Assembly: GCF_003148645.1 (NCBI RefSeq)
Contig: NZ_QGGP01000002.1
Span: 169,525 to 233,524, forward strand
DNA: 64,000 nucleotides
Direction of reading: 5' to 3'
Source of the DNA: Xanthomarina spongicola
Lineage (GTDB): Bacteria; Bacteroidota; Bacteroidia; Flavobacteriales; Flavobacteriaceae
The notes below the pieces were generated by a model that did not search any database, was not told where the DNA came from, and was given only the letters and a program-made list of their open reading frames with translations. Below are positions 1 to 10,514 of the stretch, piece by piece. The position numbers and the translations under genes were made by a program. The stretch's first letter is position 1, and each line of letters starts with the position of its first letter.

Positions 1-179
1 ATTAGCAGCAGCTCAGGCACAAGCAGATGAAGAAGCTAGGTTGGCAGAAGCAGCAGCAGCTCAGGCACAAGCAGATGAAGAAGCTAGGTTGGCAGAAGAA
101 GCAGCAGCTCAAGCACAAGCAGATGAAGAAGCTAGGTTGGCAGCAGAAGCAGCAGCTCAGGCACAAGCAGACGAAGAAG
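1..179 (+). repeat. 48-bp in-frame tandem repeat
   Basis: The unit beginning GCTCAGGCACAAGCAGA recurs at 11, 59, 107 (one base changed) and 155, exactly 48 bp apart. It encodes a 16-residue Ala/Gln/Glu-rich unit. The array runs off the left edge, so its full copy number is unknown. Near-identity at DNA level suggests recent expansion or contraction. Confidence 0.9.
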
Positions 180-1069
180 TTAATATTGAAATTACTCAAA
201 AAGACGCATTAGCTAAATCGATGTATGCATTAACTGAAGAAACTAAAGAGTCTAAAGAAGAACAAGATGCTTTATTAATTAGATTAAATGAAGTTGTTAT
301 TACTAAAGAAAAAGACCTTAAAGACTTAAAAGAAGAAAACGATTTAAGCGAACAAGGTATTTATTTAGAGCCTAAACCTTTTAAGAGTATTTCGGCAGAG
401 AATAGAGCTTTAGAAGCTTTAAAATCTGATTTAGAGAAAGCCATGTCTAGTCGAAATCAAACAATTGTTGAGTTAGAGAATCTTTATAACCAACGAATTA
501 AAAAAGGATCAAATAAAAATGATGCAACAAGCCAATATTATTTAGAAACTATTCAAACTTTAAGAGCTGAGCAAGTTGAATCTGAAAGAACCAGGGCTAA
601 TTTAGTATCTACTTTAGAAACGATTAATATCGCAACAGAAATTGAGAGAAAACGTAGAATTAAACGTGCTCTTTATGATAATGAGAAAGACAGATATAAT
701 AAGGACATGGCTACTTTGGAAAGAATTAAGAATACGACACCTATAAGTTCTGAGCCATTAACAGCAGAAGACTTTAATTTTGGAGAAGAGCAAAGTAGTA
801 ATGTGCAAATTTTAAAAGATGTTCAGAATGTTGACAATGGTTATTATATGATTATTGCTGTGCATGAAAATATAAATGATAGAGATACCTTCTTAGAAAA
901 AGTAGTATCTGCAGGAGAATCGAAAGTTAATTTCTTCTATGATGTAAATACTAGTAAATATTTTATTTACTACGAAAAATTCGATTATGTAGAAGAAGCT
1001 ATGAGAGCATTACAAACTAAAGGAGATAAACCATATAACGGAAAAATGTCTGTTGTTAAAATTGAATAA
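2..1069 (+). CDS. C-terminal part of a coiled-coil T9SS-associated protein (5' truncated)
   Basis: The frame is open from the first bases of the window, so the true start lies upstream; the first ATG, at 41, is internal. Visible order: about four 16-residue Ala/Gln/Glu repeats (residues 1-60), a long charged coiled coil (about 60-250), then a compact C-terminal domain of about 85 residues beginning around NVQILKDV, whose alternating beta/alpha pattern resembles SPOR-like tails. In Flavobacteriaceae such tails occur on extended PorP/SprF proteins, and the next two genes are an SprB-type adhesin and a PorP/SprF protein, so I infer a T9SS or gliding role at the envelope. The beta-barrel part cannot be seen here. 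An unrelated coiled-coil protein is possible. Confidence 0.55.
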   Translation, partial: LAAAQAQADEEARLAEAAAAQAQADEEARLAEEAAAQAQADEEARLAAEAAAQAQADEEVNIEITQKDALAKSMYALTEETKESKEEQDALLIRLNEVVITKEKDLKDLKEENDLSEQGIYLEPKPFKSISAENRALEALKSDLEKAMSSRNQTIVELENLYNQRIKKGSNKNDATSQYYLETIQTLRAEQVESERTRANLVSTLETINIATEIERKRRIKRALYDNEKDRYNKDMATLERIKNTTPISSEPLTAEDFNFGEEQSSNVQILKDVQNVDNGYYMIIAVHENINDRDTFLEKVVSAGESKVNFFYDVNTSKYFIYYEKFDYVEEAMRALQTKGDKPYNGKMSVVKIE

Positions 1070-1125
1070 TAAGAAAAATTAATAAAGCCCCATTTGGTCA
1101 TCATAATGCCCCTTATGTAGATTAA

Positions 1126-4100
1126 ATGAATATAAATAAGAATATCATGAAAAAACCTACTTTTTTTAAGATTAGCATTCTAGTAATGTTACTAGTAATG
1201 AGCTTGCAATCATTTTCTCAAAATTTAGTTCCATTTGCACCCAGATATGATGATGCCATTAAAGGAGATATGCTTTTAATTGGTAATAGTAATGTTGGAT
1301 TGCATGTTTCAGATCCTTACAATGGAACTGGTACAAATGACCAAATTAATGCGGCTGTTTATGTTGATATAGATGGTGACTCATCCACTTTCAATTCGAG
1401 TAGTGCAGATTTAGATGTACCAAGTGATGAAAGTTGTTACCAAATAGTTTATGCAGGTTTGTATTGGAGTGCAGTTGTTAATGGGGCAGAACCAATATCA
1501 GAAGTAAAATTTAAAGTTCCTGGTGGAACATACTTAGATATAACTGGTACTGAAATATATTATCAAAACGCAGCAAATAATGTTTATTCAAATTCATATG
1601 CATATTATCATGATGTAACAAGCATTTTAACAGCTTTGCCTAATCCAGAAGGAACCTATTCTGTAGCAAATATTTCTACATTAGTAGGTCCTAAACCTAA
1701 TTCTGAAGGTCTATCGGCTGGCTGGTCCCTTTTTGTAATATATGAAGATCCTCTATTACCAAGTAAATATATAACATCCTTTGATGGTTTTACAAAAATA
1801 ACTAGCTCTATAAATGAAACAATACCTATTTCAGGGTTTAATACCATACCTGTTGGTCCAGTTAGAGCTAAATATGCTTTTAGTACAATTGAAGGAGATA
1901 GACAATATACAGGAGATTATTTAAGGTTAAATGGAACAACTATTAATGCTACAAATAATGCTGGAACAATTATACGTCCTGGGAATAACTTTTTTAATAG
2001 TACAGTATCTATTATTGACCCTGCTACAAATACACCAGAGATTTTTATGGATAGGAATCCATCCAGTTCTAATACGCTAGGTTTTGATGCAGGGATTATA
2101 AATATACCAAACCCTGGAAATAGTTTAATTGCCAATGGAGCAACTTCAGCTAGTATTAGTTTAGGAAGTAATCTAGATATCTATTATTTCTATTTTAGTG
2201 CTTTTGCTATAGAAATAATTGCACCAAATATTGTTTTAACTAAAATTGTACAAGATGATTTAGGAAATGATATAGGAGGACAAACAGTTACACTTGGTCA
2301 GCCTTTGAACTATATCATTGGTTTTCAAAATACAGGAAATGATGATACTACTAATTTTCAAATTAGAGATATCTTACCTATAAATATTATTTTTAATTAT
2401 CCAACAGATTTAATTTTGCCAACTGGAGTCACTGTTGCTAGTTATAATCCTGCTACTAGAGAAATAATTTTTGATATAGAAGATTATCTTGTTGAAGAAA
2501 ACGATCCAGTTTATGAAATTATAATTCATGCACAAGTAGTAGATAGTTGTAATGCGTTAGATGATGCTTGCTCTAATATTATAAACAACCAAGCTTTTGC
2601 AACTTATGAAGGTGTTACAAACCCAGATTATATAATTACTGATGACCCTAGTGTAAATAGTAATACGGGATGTTTAATCACACCACAGACAACAAATTTT
2701 TTAGTAGGATTAGATTGTGATTTTACTGAAAATGTTATTCTTTGTGGAGATAGTGTTCAGTTAACTGCTGCAAATGGTTATGACTCTTACTCATGGTCAA
2801 CTAGTCCTACTGGAACACCTGTTATTGGAACTACTCAAACAATAACTGTAACAGCAGTAGGTACATATTATGTACATAATACAGCCTTAGCACCTTGCCA
2901 ATCTATTGATCAAGTATTTATAGTTACAAATTATGGAGGAACTACTTTAACAAATCCTGTTATCCCTTATGCAGATGAAGTTGTAACCTGTCCGAATGAT
3001 GGAAAATTATTACCAAACATCTTTTTATGTGGTGCAAACGATTTTACATTAATTGAAACTGGTATTACAGATGCTACGTCAATTATTTGGGAACAATTAG
3101 ATGAAGGAAGTTGTGCTCCTGTTACTGATACAGATTGTGCGAACGAAAATGCTGCATGTACTTGGAATCAAGTTGGAACTGGGCCAAATTTTAACGCCAA
3201 TACGTCTGGACAATTTAGGTTAACACTAAATTATGAAGGAGGTTGTTTTAGTCAGTTTTATTTCAATGTTTACCAAAACGTATTAAACCCAACGGTTACA
3301 AGTAGTGATATTATTTGCAACACACCTGGACAAATAACAGTAGGAGGTGTTCCTAGTGGTTATGAATATAGTATTGATGGTGTAAATTTTCAAACAAGTA
3401 ACACATTTGTTGTTACTGCTCCTGGCACTTATACAGTTTATATTAGACAACTTGGTGTACCAACTAATCCTTGTGTTTTTTCAGTTCCAGATGTACAAAT
3501 TAGAGATAGAGATTTTACAGCTTCTATTAATGTAACACAACCCTTATGTTATGGAGACAAAGGAAGTATAAGTTTAGCTGCTAACGATGTTGAACCACAG
3601 TATTTCTTTTCGATTTATATTGGCTCAACACTTGTAAATAGTATAGGTCCCATTACTACTAATAATTATACGTTTACAAATTTAAATCCAGGAATCTACA
3701 CAACTATTGTAGAAACTGAAGATGGATGTATACATACAGAAGATGTTGAAATTATTGAACCTACATTATTAACCGCAACGTCAGCATTAACAAGTCCGTT
3801 AACTTGTACAGATGGAGAAATTACGGTTTATGCTAATGGAGGAACACCACCATATTTTTACTTTGTAAATAGTACGACTGTTTTTCAAACGGTTCCTGAA
3901 ATAGTAGTTACAGCTCCAGGAGTTTATAATATTATTGTTATGGACTCTAATAACTGTGAAGCAACTACTTCTATAACGGTTGATGCTTCCTTAGCACCTG
4001 AATTTAATGTAACTCAAACAAATATCTTATGTGCTGGTTCTGCATCTGGTTCAATTACAGTAAATGTTACGAATCCTAATGGAAACAGTTTACTTTATAG

Positions 4101-7100
4101 TATTGATGGAGGTGTTACTTTTGTAAGTTCTAATGTGTTTACAGGTCTTACTGCTGGAAATTACGATGTTGTAGTACAATATACTACAGGTCCAGATGTT
4201 TGCCTTACTACTCCTCAAACAATAATGATTGTAGAAAACACTCCCTTAGCTGGAACAGCAACTTTAACAACTCCTTATACTTGTACAACTAATGGAGTTA
4301 TTACAGTATCTGGAGTTACAGGAGGATTACCACCATACTCATATAGTATTGATGGCGTCACTTTTCAATCGGGAACTACTTTCTCTGGTTTGACTAGTGG
4401 TACATATACTATAATAATTCAGGATGCGAGTGGTTGTACATTTATTGCCAATAGCATTACTATCGATCCATTAAACCCGCCAACAGACCTAACGTTTAGC
4501 AACACGCCTTTAAGCTGTCCACTGAACACATCAACAATAACAATTACAGGAACAACAGGAGGTTTTGGAATTTTAGAATATCAAATAATTGCTCCAGCTT
4601 CAGAAGTAACACCTTCCCAAACTTCAAATGTATTTCCAGATTTACCACCAGGAACTTATACATTTCAAGTGATTGATGAAAACGACTGTACTTATACAGA
4701 ATCTTATACAATAGACCCATTACCTGTATTAACTGTAAGTACAATTGTAACTAAAGATTTAGATTGTACTGCATCTCCAGATGTCGTTATTACTGGAACT
4801 ATTTCAGGAGGAACACCTCCTTTTACTTATGAAGTTTCAATTAATGGTGGAGCATATAGTAATTTAGGAGCTACAGGATCTCCATTTACTTACACAACAG
4901 CTACTTCTGGGACATTTCAATTTCAAATTACAGATTCTTTAGGTTGTACAGCAGAATCTGCTGTAAACACTATTGATGTATTAACGTTACCTGAAATAAT
5001 TTCAGTAATACAAACACAACAAATTTTATGTCCTGGAGATTCAAATGCCGCTATTCAAGTAACTATTAATACAACAGTTGGAGAACCAGTTTATGTAATA
5101 AATGTATATAATAATACTACTGGAGTCGATTATGGAACACAAACTTCTGGTTTATCAGCAGGTTCTTATACCATAACATTAACAGATGGGAATTCTTGTA
5201 CCGATACTGAAACTATAATCATTGCTGAACCAGATCCTATTATTGTAAATTATCATACAGTAGATATTACTTGTTCTGGAAGTGGTGTTTCTCAAGGATC
5301 GGTTATTGTAGATGGTGTAACTGGAGGTACAGCTCCATACAACTATTTTGTAACAGGAACAAACGGTTATTCAAATTCAGAATTAAATACTACAGGGTCA
5401 ACTTCAGTTAGTTTTGATGTGGTTGATTTTGGATTATACCAAATAAATGTAGTCGATGCCAATGGATGTTCTTTATTAATTCAAGATGTACTTGTTGCAT
5501 CTCCACCAGATGACTTAGATATTAATATTACTGCCATAACAGACTGTCTATCTGGAGGAGAAGCAGTTGTAACTATAGGAACTACTTTAATAAGTCCTGG
5601 ACCATTTTACTTTAGTATTTATCCAGCTACAGGAACTCCACCAGGAGGATCTTGGATTCCAGAAAGTACTCCAGGAAGCGCTACTTTTAGCAATTTAACA
5701 ACAGGAGTAACTTATACTTTTATTGTTTATGACGTTTCTACTGGTTGTAGTTATTATGAAACAGCTACAAGCCCTATTCCTACAAATTCTACTTTAACAT
5801 TAGATGCAGTAACCTCAAATAATATTACATGTACTGGTAGTGCAGATGGTAATGTGTCTTTTACAGTTAATAGCGTTTATGCAACAGCTACTAATATTAC
5901 TTACGAAATATTCGATTCATTCACATTAGTAACTACTGGTGTTACTGGTTCAGGTATAGTTCCTGCAGGTGGATCTCTTACTGTTACTGATTTAGGGCCT
6001 TTACCTTTTGGAAATTATTATGTATTAATAAGTGAAACTTCTGGTTCTAATAGTGGTTGTAGTATAGTCACTGTTCCATTTAACATTACAGAATCTGCAA
6101 TTGCTTTAAATTTATCAGTTTCGGTTGATCAAAATGCAAATTGTAATGCAAATTCTGGTGTTATTAGCGCCATTGGTCACGATGGAACTGCTCCATATTT
6201 ATATCAAATAACAACTACACCATCAGCACCTCTTGCTACAGATCCATCTTGGGCTTCGGCAAGTACATTTAATATGGATGCAGGAAATTATTATGTTCAT
6301 GTTGTTGATGCTTATGGTTGTGTGGTTTCTAGCCCAGTTGTTGTATTACCAATGGACCCAAGTCCAGTAATTTCAGCAACAGTTAATAATCAATGTACTG
6401 CTGTTGAAGGTGCTTTTGAAATTGATGTTACTTTAGCAACTGTAGGAATGCCTCCTTATAGTTATAGTATAAATGGTGGTGCTTTTCAAATGCTAACAGC
6501 ACCATTTACTATTACTAATTTAACATCAGGAACTCACACCATAGAAGTTCAAGATGTTAATGGTTGTGGGAATTTAGTAACTGTAGATATTGAGCCTATA
6601 TTAGGTGTTGTGCCAAATGTAACAACTGTACCAACTTGTAATGATGACGATGGTGAAATTACAGTAACCGGTTCTGGAGGAACAGGTTCTTATACCTATA
6701 GCATAAGTCCTAATCCAGCATCTATAAGTTTAGCTGGAAATATATTTTCTGGTGTACCATCAGGATTATATACTATAACCATTACTGATACTGCTACTTT
6801 ATGTACTGAAGATGCTACTATATTCTTACAAGCTGCACTTCCTCCAACATTTACTACAACTCCAACAGCAGTTACTTGTTTTGGTGATAATACTGGAACA
6901 TTTGAAATAAATGTCAGTGGTTATTCTGGAACTTATAATTATGAAGTATTTGATAGCTTAGGGACTTTGGTTTTAGGACCAATTGCTGCTAATACTTCTA
7001 CTAATCCAGAAATAGTTTATGGAATGCAAGCTGGAAGTTATTCTGTAGTTATTACAGAAACTGCAAGCCCGTTTTGTGATGCAACTTCAAGTGTTATAAT

Positions 7101-9354
7101 ATCTTCTCCTTCAACCGCATTAACAGTTGTTGCGTTAGAAACTTCTAATGTGACTTGTACAGATAATTTAGGAACAATTACTGCAACTGCTAGTGGTGGA
7201 TGGGGAACATATCAATATGAATTAACTGGAACATCTTCAGTAGCTTATTCGCCAAATGGAACTTTTGAAAATTTATCTGCAGGTGTTTATACTGTAAATG
7301 TTATGGATTCTGGTGGTTGTATCGCATCAGATACCGTCACTCTTTTAGTGCCACCTCCAATTAATGCAACAGTTACACCTAGTGCTACTTTGCTTTCTTG
7401 TTTTGGTGATACCAATGCTACAATTACTGTAACAGCTACTTCTGGTGGTTTAGGAAGTGATTATTTATATACTTTGAATATGATTTCTCCTACTACGAGT
7501 TCTTCAGGACCTCAAAGTTCTCCAGTATTTGGAGGATTAGGAGTAGGGACTTATCAAGTAGTAGTAACAGATCCTTATAGTTGTAGTTTTACTTCAGCAG
7601 ATATTGTAATAACACAACCTACACAAATACAAGCAAGTTTAGTAAAAGAAACTTCTCAAACATGTTTAACTGAAGCAACACTTACTTTAAGTGCAACAGG
7701 TGGAACAGGACCTTATACGTATAGCGATAATATAACGTTTACTCCTGTTTTAGGATCGTTTGCAACATCAACTACATTCCCAGTTCCTGTTGGAACTTAT
7801 GAATATTATGTACAAGATGCAAATGGTTGTATTGCCATTGTTTCTAATCAAATTACTATTGATCCACTTCCAGCGTTAACACTTGATTTGTCGTTAACCA
7901 ATGCCACTATTAATTGTGCAGGAGATACCACAGGAGTTGTTGTGGCTTCAGCACTAGGAGGTTTAGGAAATTATGTTTATACTTTACAAGATACGTTAGG
8001 AAATACCATTCCTGCAACACAAATTACTCCAGGTGTGTTTACTGAATTACCAGCAGGATCGTATCAAGTACAAGTTGTTAGTGGAGATTGTATAACTACT
8101 TCAGCTCCATTTACTATTACTGAGCCATCTGCACCACTAATTGCTCCTTTTACAATAACTGATGTTACTTGTTATGGTGCAAATGATGGATCTGTTGTAA
8201 TAAACGCTTCAGGAGGTACAGGAATTATTAAATATGCTATATCTCCTCAATTGGATCAATTTTTTGATACAAATGTATTCGAGAATTTAGAACCAGGAAA
8301 CTATGATGTGATTGTTCAAGATGAATTAGGATGCTATCTAATCCTAAATTTCACTATTAGTGAACCAACTCCAGTTATTATTACTATTGTTTCTTCTTCT
8401 ATTATACCAGAAGTTTGCGAAGGTGATATGGATGGTGAATTTAGTATTGATATTTCAGGAGGAACACCTCCTTATTCAGTGAGTTTAGATAATTATAGTG
8501 GACCATATACAACTGGTGCTCCAGGACAAACTCAATTTGATTTTACTGGGTTAGGTGGTGGAGATCATATGGTTTATGTACGTGATAGTTTTGGTTGTGA
8601 ATCTGAATGGAATATTACTTTTCCTGAATCTGTAAGAATTAATCCTATTGTTACAATTGAATATGCTTGTGTTAATAATTTACCAAGCAATATTGTTACA
8701 GTTACTGTTGATGATAGCATTACAAATTTAGATGATTTAGACTATTCTTTAGATGGAGGTCCATATCAATTAAGCAACGTGTTTACTAATGTAGCTCCAG
8801 GAACTGGTCATTATATAGATGTTAGACATACAAATGGCTGTATTCAAAGAACAGAATTATTTGATATTACTACTTTCGACCCTTTAACACTTGCTATAAA
8901 TGATGGAGAAATAAACGAAATTATTGCCATAGCTAGTGGAGGATCTGGAGAATATGAATTCACATTCAATGGGGAATATTACGGAACTACAAATGTGTTT
9001 ATTATTTCTGAATCTGGAGAGTATACTGTAACAGTTACAGATAGTAACGGTTGTACAGCTACAGCTACAAGATATTTTACTTATGTAGATGTTTGTATTC
9101 CAAATTACTTTACTCCAAATGGAGATGGTGTTCTGGACGGTTGGGCTCCAGGTTGTACCATTCATTATCCAAATCTTGATTTCGATATTTACGATCGTTA
9201 TGGTCGAAAAGTTGCAACTTTAAGAATAGGGGAAACTTGGGATGGATTGTATCAAGGTAAAGAACTTCCAACAGGAGATTATTGGTATGTTGTAAGACTT
9301 AATGATCCTGATGATAATAGAAGTTTTGTTGGCCATTTCACACTTTACAGATAA
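1126..9354 (+). CDS. Giant SprB-repeat adhesin with T9SS type B sorting domain
   Basis: A 2742-residue secreted surface protein. A second ATG at 1147 begins a clean signal peptide (MKKPTFFKIS... ending SFSQ) and is the likelier start. After an N-terminal globular domain (about 50-365) there is a DUF11-like beta domain (about 368-500), then from about 750 to 2600 a long series of 70-90-residue beta repeats with recurring GG(T)PPY.YSI and LxxGxYTxxVxDxxGC motifs, the SprB repeat type. The last ~85 residues (CIPNYFTPNGDG ... WDGLYQGKELPTGDYWY) are the gliding-motility-associated type B sorting domain. Known role of the family: T9SS-exported adhesins moved along the cell for gliding or attachment. 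The PorP/SprF gene 41 bp downstream is the expected partner. Confidence 0.93.
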   Translation: MNINKNIMKKPTFFKISILVMLLVMSLQSFSQNLVPFAPRYDDAIKGDMLLIGNSNVGLHVSDPYNGTGTNDQINAAVYVDIDGDSSTFNSSSADLDVPSDESCYQIVYAGLYWSAVVNGAEPISEVKFKVPGGTYLDITGTEIYYQNAANNVYSNSYAYYHDVTSILTALPNPEGTYSVANISTLVGPKPNSEGLSAGWSLFVIYEDPLLPSKYITSFDGFTKITSSINETIPISGFNTIPVGPVRAKYAFSTIEGDRQYTGDYLRLNGTTINATNNAGTIIRPGNNFFNSTVSIIDPATNTPEIFMDRNPSSSNTLGFDAGIINIPNPGNSLIANGATSASISLGSNLDIYYFYFSAFAIEIIAPNIVLTKIVQDDLGNDIGGQTVTLGQPLNYIIGFQNTGNDDTTNFQIRDILPINIIFNYPTDLILPTGVTVASYNPATREIIFDIEDYLVEENDPVYEIIIHAQVVDSCNALDDACSNIINNQAFATYEGVTNPDYIITDDPSVNSNTGCLITPQTTNFLVGLDCDFTENVILCGDSVQLTAANGYDSYSWSTSPTGTPVIGTTQTITVTAVGTYYVHNTALAPCQSIDQVFIVTNYGGTTLTNPVIPYADEVVTCPNDGKLLPNIFLCGANDFTLIETGITDATSIIWEQLDEGSCAPVTDTDCANENAACTWNQVGTGPNFNANTSGQFRLTLNYEGGCFSQFYFNVYQNVLNPTVTSSDIICNTPGQITVGGVPSGYEYSIDGVNFQTSNTFVVTAPGTYTVYIRQLGVPTNPCVFSVPDVQIRDRDFTASINVTQPLCYGDKGSISLAANDVEPQYFFSIYIGSTLVNSIGPITTNNYTFTNLNPGIYTTIVETEDGCIHTEDVEIIEPTLLTATSALTSPLTCTDGEITVYANGGTPPYFYFVNSTTVFQTVPEIVVTAPGVYNIIVMDSNNCEATTSITVDASLAPEFNVTQTNILCAGSASGSITVNVTNPNGNSLLYSIDGGVTFVSSNVFTGLTAGNYDVVVQYTTGPDVCLTTPQTIMIVENTPLAGTATLTTPYTCTTNGVITVSGVTGGLPPYSYSIDGVTFQSGTTFSGLTSGTYTIIIQDASGCTFIANSITIDPLNPPTDLTFSNTPLSCPLNTSTITITGTTGGFGILEYQIIAPASEVTPSQTSNVFPDLPPGTYTFQVIDENDCTYTESYTIDPLPVLTVSTIVTKDLDCTASPDVVITGTISGGTPPFTYEVSINGGAYSNLGATGSPFTYTTATSGTFQFQITDSLGCTAESAVNTIDVLTLPEIISVIQTQQILCPGDSNAAIQVTINTTVGEPVYVINVYNNTTGVDYGTQTSGLSAGSYTITLTDGNSCTDTETIIIAEPDPIIVNYHTVDITCSGSGVSQGSVIVDGVTGGTAPYNYFVTGTNGYSNSELNTTGSTSVSFDVVDFGLYQINVVDANGCSLLIQDVLVASPPDDLDINITAITDCLSGGEAVVTIGTTLISPGPFYFSIYPATGTPPGGSWIPESTPGSATFSNLTTGVTYTFIVYDVSTGCSYYETATSPIPTNSTLTLDAVTSNNITCTGSADGNVSFTVNSVYATATNITYEIFDSFTLVTTGVTGSGIVPAGGSLTVTDLGPLPFGNYYVLISETSGSNSGCSIVTVPFNITESAIALNLSVSVDQNANCNANSGVISAIGHDGTAPYLYQITTTPSAPLATDPSWASASTFNMDAGNYYVHVVDAYGCVVSSPVVVLPMDPSPVISATVNNQCTAVEGAFEIDVTLATVGMPPYSYSINGGAFQMLTAPFTITNLTSGTHTIEVQDVNGCGNLVTVDIEPILGVVPNVTTVPTCNDDDGEITVTGSGGTGSYTYSISPNPASISLAGNIFSGVPSGLYTITITDTATLCTEDATIFLQAALPPTFTTTPTAVTCFGDNTGTFEINVSGYSGTYNYEVFDSLGTLVLGPIAANTSTNPEIVYGMQAGSYSVVITETASPFCDATSSVIISSPSTALTVVALETSNVTCTDNLGTITATASGGWGTYQYELTGTSSVAYSPNGTFENLSAGVYTVNVMDSGGCIASDTVTLLVPPPINATVTPSATLLSCFGDTNATITVTATSGGLGSDYLYTLNMISPTTSSSGPQSSPVFGGLGVGTYQVVVTDPYSCSFTSADIVITQPTQIQASLVKETSQTCLTEATLTLSATGGTGPYTYSDNITFTPVLGSFATSTTFPVPVGTYEYYVQDANGCIAIVSNQITIDPLPALTLDLSLTNATINCAGDTTGVVVASALGGLGNYVYTLQDTLGNTIPATQITPGVFTELPAGSYQVQVVSGDCITTSAPFTITEPSAPLIAPFTITDVTCYGANDGSVVINASGGTGIIKYAISPQLDQFFDTNVFENLEPGNYDVIVQDELGCYLILNFTISEPTPVIITIVSSSIIPEVCEGDMDGEFSIDISGGTPPYSVSLDNYSGPYTTGAPGQTQFDFTGLGGGDHMVYVRDSFGCESEWNITFPESVRINPIVTIEYACVNNLPSNIVTVTVDDSITNLDDLDYSLDGGPYQLSNVFTNVAPGTGHYIDVRHTNGCIQRTELFDITTFDPLTLAINDGEINEIIAIASGGSGEYEFTFNGEYYGTTNVFIISESGEYTVTVTDSNGCTATATRYFTYVDVCIPNYFTPNGDGVLDGWAPGCTIHYPNLDFDIYDRYGRKVATLRIGETWDGLYQGKELPTGDYWYVVRLNDPDDNRSFVGHFTLYR

Positions 9355-9395
9355 TTAAGTAATAGTTATTATCTAAAAACTAAAAACGAATCAAA

Positions 9396-10367
9396 ATGAA
9401 AAAACTAATTATATATACTCTTTTCTTAGCCATAACACATAGTTATAGTCAAGAGTTAAACCTACCCGTTTTTACACAGTATTTAGCAGATAATCCATTT
9501 GTTATTTCCCCAACTTTTGCTGGAATTGGCGATAATTTAAAAATTAGAGCAAATGGACTAACGCAATGGGTTGGTATAAAAGGTGCTCCTGATAATCAAT
9601 CTATTTATGCTGATTTTAGAATTTCAAATCGATCTGGCGTAGGAATATCATTGTATAATGATAGTAATGGAAATACCAAACAGAAAGGATTAAAAGTCTC
9701 TTTTGCCCATCACTTAATATTAGATTATTATTCTAAACAATATCTGTCTTTTGGTATCTCATATAACTTAAACAGTTTTAGAATTGACATAGATAAATTC
9801 GAACCAACCTACGAAACTCCTATTATCGACCCTCGAGTTACAGACGATAGAGCGATATCTAATAATAATTTTGATATTGGAGTTTTGTATAGAAATAAAG
9901 GATTTTATTTTAGTTTAAATGCCAATAATATTTTACCAAAAGATATTGATGACTTTACAGGAATTGAACCAGACCTACTTTTAAATTACCAAGTATATTC
10001 AGGAATAGTTATTCAAAGTAAAACCAATAAAAAAATTGAATTTGAGCCATCTGTATTTTTCCAGTATTTCGATAGTGATGATCGTTCCAGTACAGACTTG
10101 AATGTAAAAATTAGAAAGTACAGTAGAAATGAAGATTATATTTGGGCAGGAATATCTTATAGATTTCTTAATGACCAAATTTTCACGCCTTTAAATATTG
10201 GTCCAATGGCAGGTGTTAAAAAATCTAACTTCTATTTCGCTTATGCATATCAAATTACAACTAACGATTTGTCAGGATATAATTCTGGAACACATATGGT
10301 TACTATTGGTTTAGATTTCTTACAAGGAATTAGCGATTGCCCCTGTACTCAAACCCCATTACATTAG
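9396..10367 (+). CDS. PorP/SprF family T9SS outer-membrane protein
   Basis: A 323-residue protein with signal peptide (MKKLIIYTLFLAITHSYSQ) followed by the family opening QYLADNPFVISPTFAGIGD and repeated amphipathic beta strands of an outer-membrane barrel. PorP/SprF proteins link T9SS type B substrates to the cell surface, and a copy usually lies directly behind each giant SprB-type adhesin, as here (41-bp gap, same strand, probable operon). Length is typical of the family. The C-terminus ends in a short Cys-containing tail (DCPCTQTPLH) of unclear meaning. Confidence 0.92.
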   Translation: MKKLIIYTLFLAITHSYSQELNLPVFTQYLADNPFVISPTFAGIGDNLKIRANGLTQWVGIKGAPDNQSIYADFRISNRSGVGISLYNDSNGNTKQKGLKVSFAHHLILDYYSKQYLSFGISYNLNSFRIDIDKFEPTYETPIIDPRVTDDRAISNNNFDIGVLYRNKGFYFSLNANNILPKDIDDFTGIEPDLLLNYQVYSGIVIQSKTNKKIEFEPSVFFQYFDSDDRSSTDLNVKIRKYSRNEDYIWAGISYRFLNDQIFTPLNIGPMAGVKKSNFYFAYAYQITTNDLSGYNSGTHMVTIGLDFLQGISDCPCTQTPLH

Positions 10368-10402
10368 GGAGTTTTGAAAAATTAAGGATATAAAGTGGTT
10401 TT

Positions 10403-10416
10403 TATTGTTAACAATA
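10403..10416. promoter_or_regulatory. 14-bp perfect palindrome upstream of the PLP enzyme gene
   Basis: TATTGTTAACAATA is a perfect inverted repeat in the 147-bp gap between the PorP/SprF gene and the PLP enzyme. It has no T-run behind it, so a dimer-binding operator is more likely than a terminator. The regulator is unknown. Confidence 0.3.
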
Positions 10417-10514
10417 GAAATTAAGATTCTAATATGTGATAAATAGTTAAGTAAGTAAATATGTTTTATTGAATTGATTTTTCTTAATTTTATATACTTA
10501 TAAAAATAAGCGAT

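Noticed and set aside
1-179. CRISPR-like repetition
   Set aside because: The repeat is in-frame coding sequence without spacers; no CRISPR array is seen anywhere in the window.
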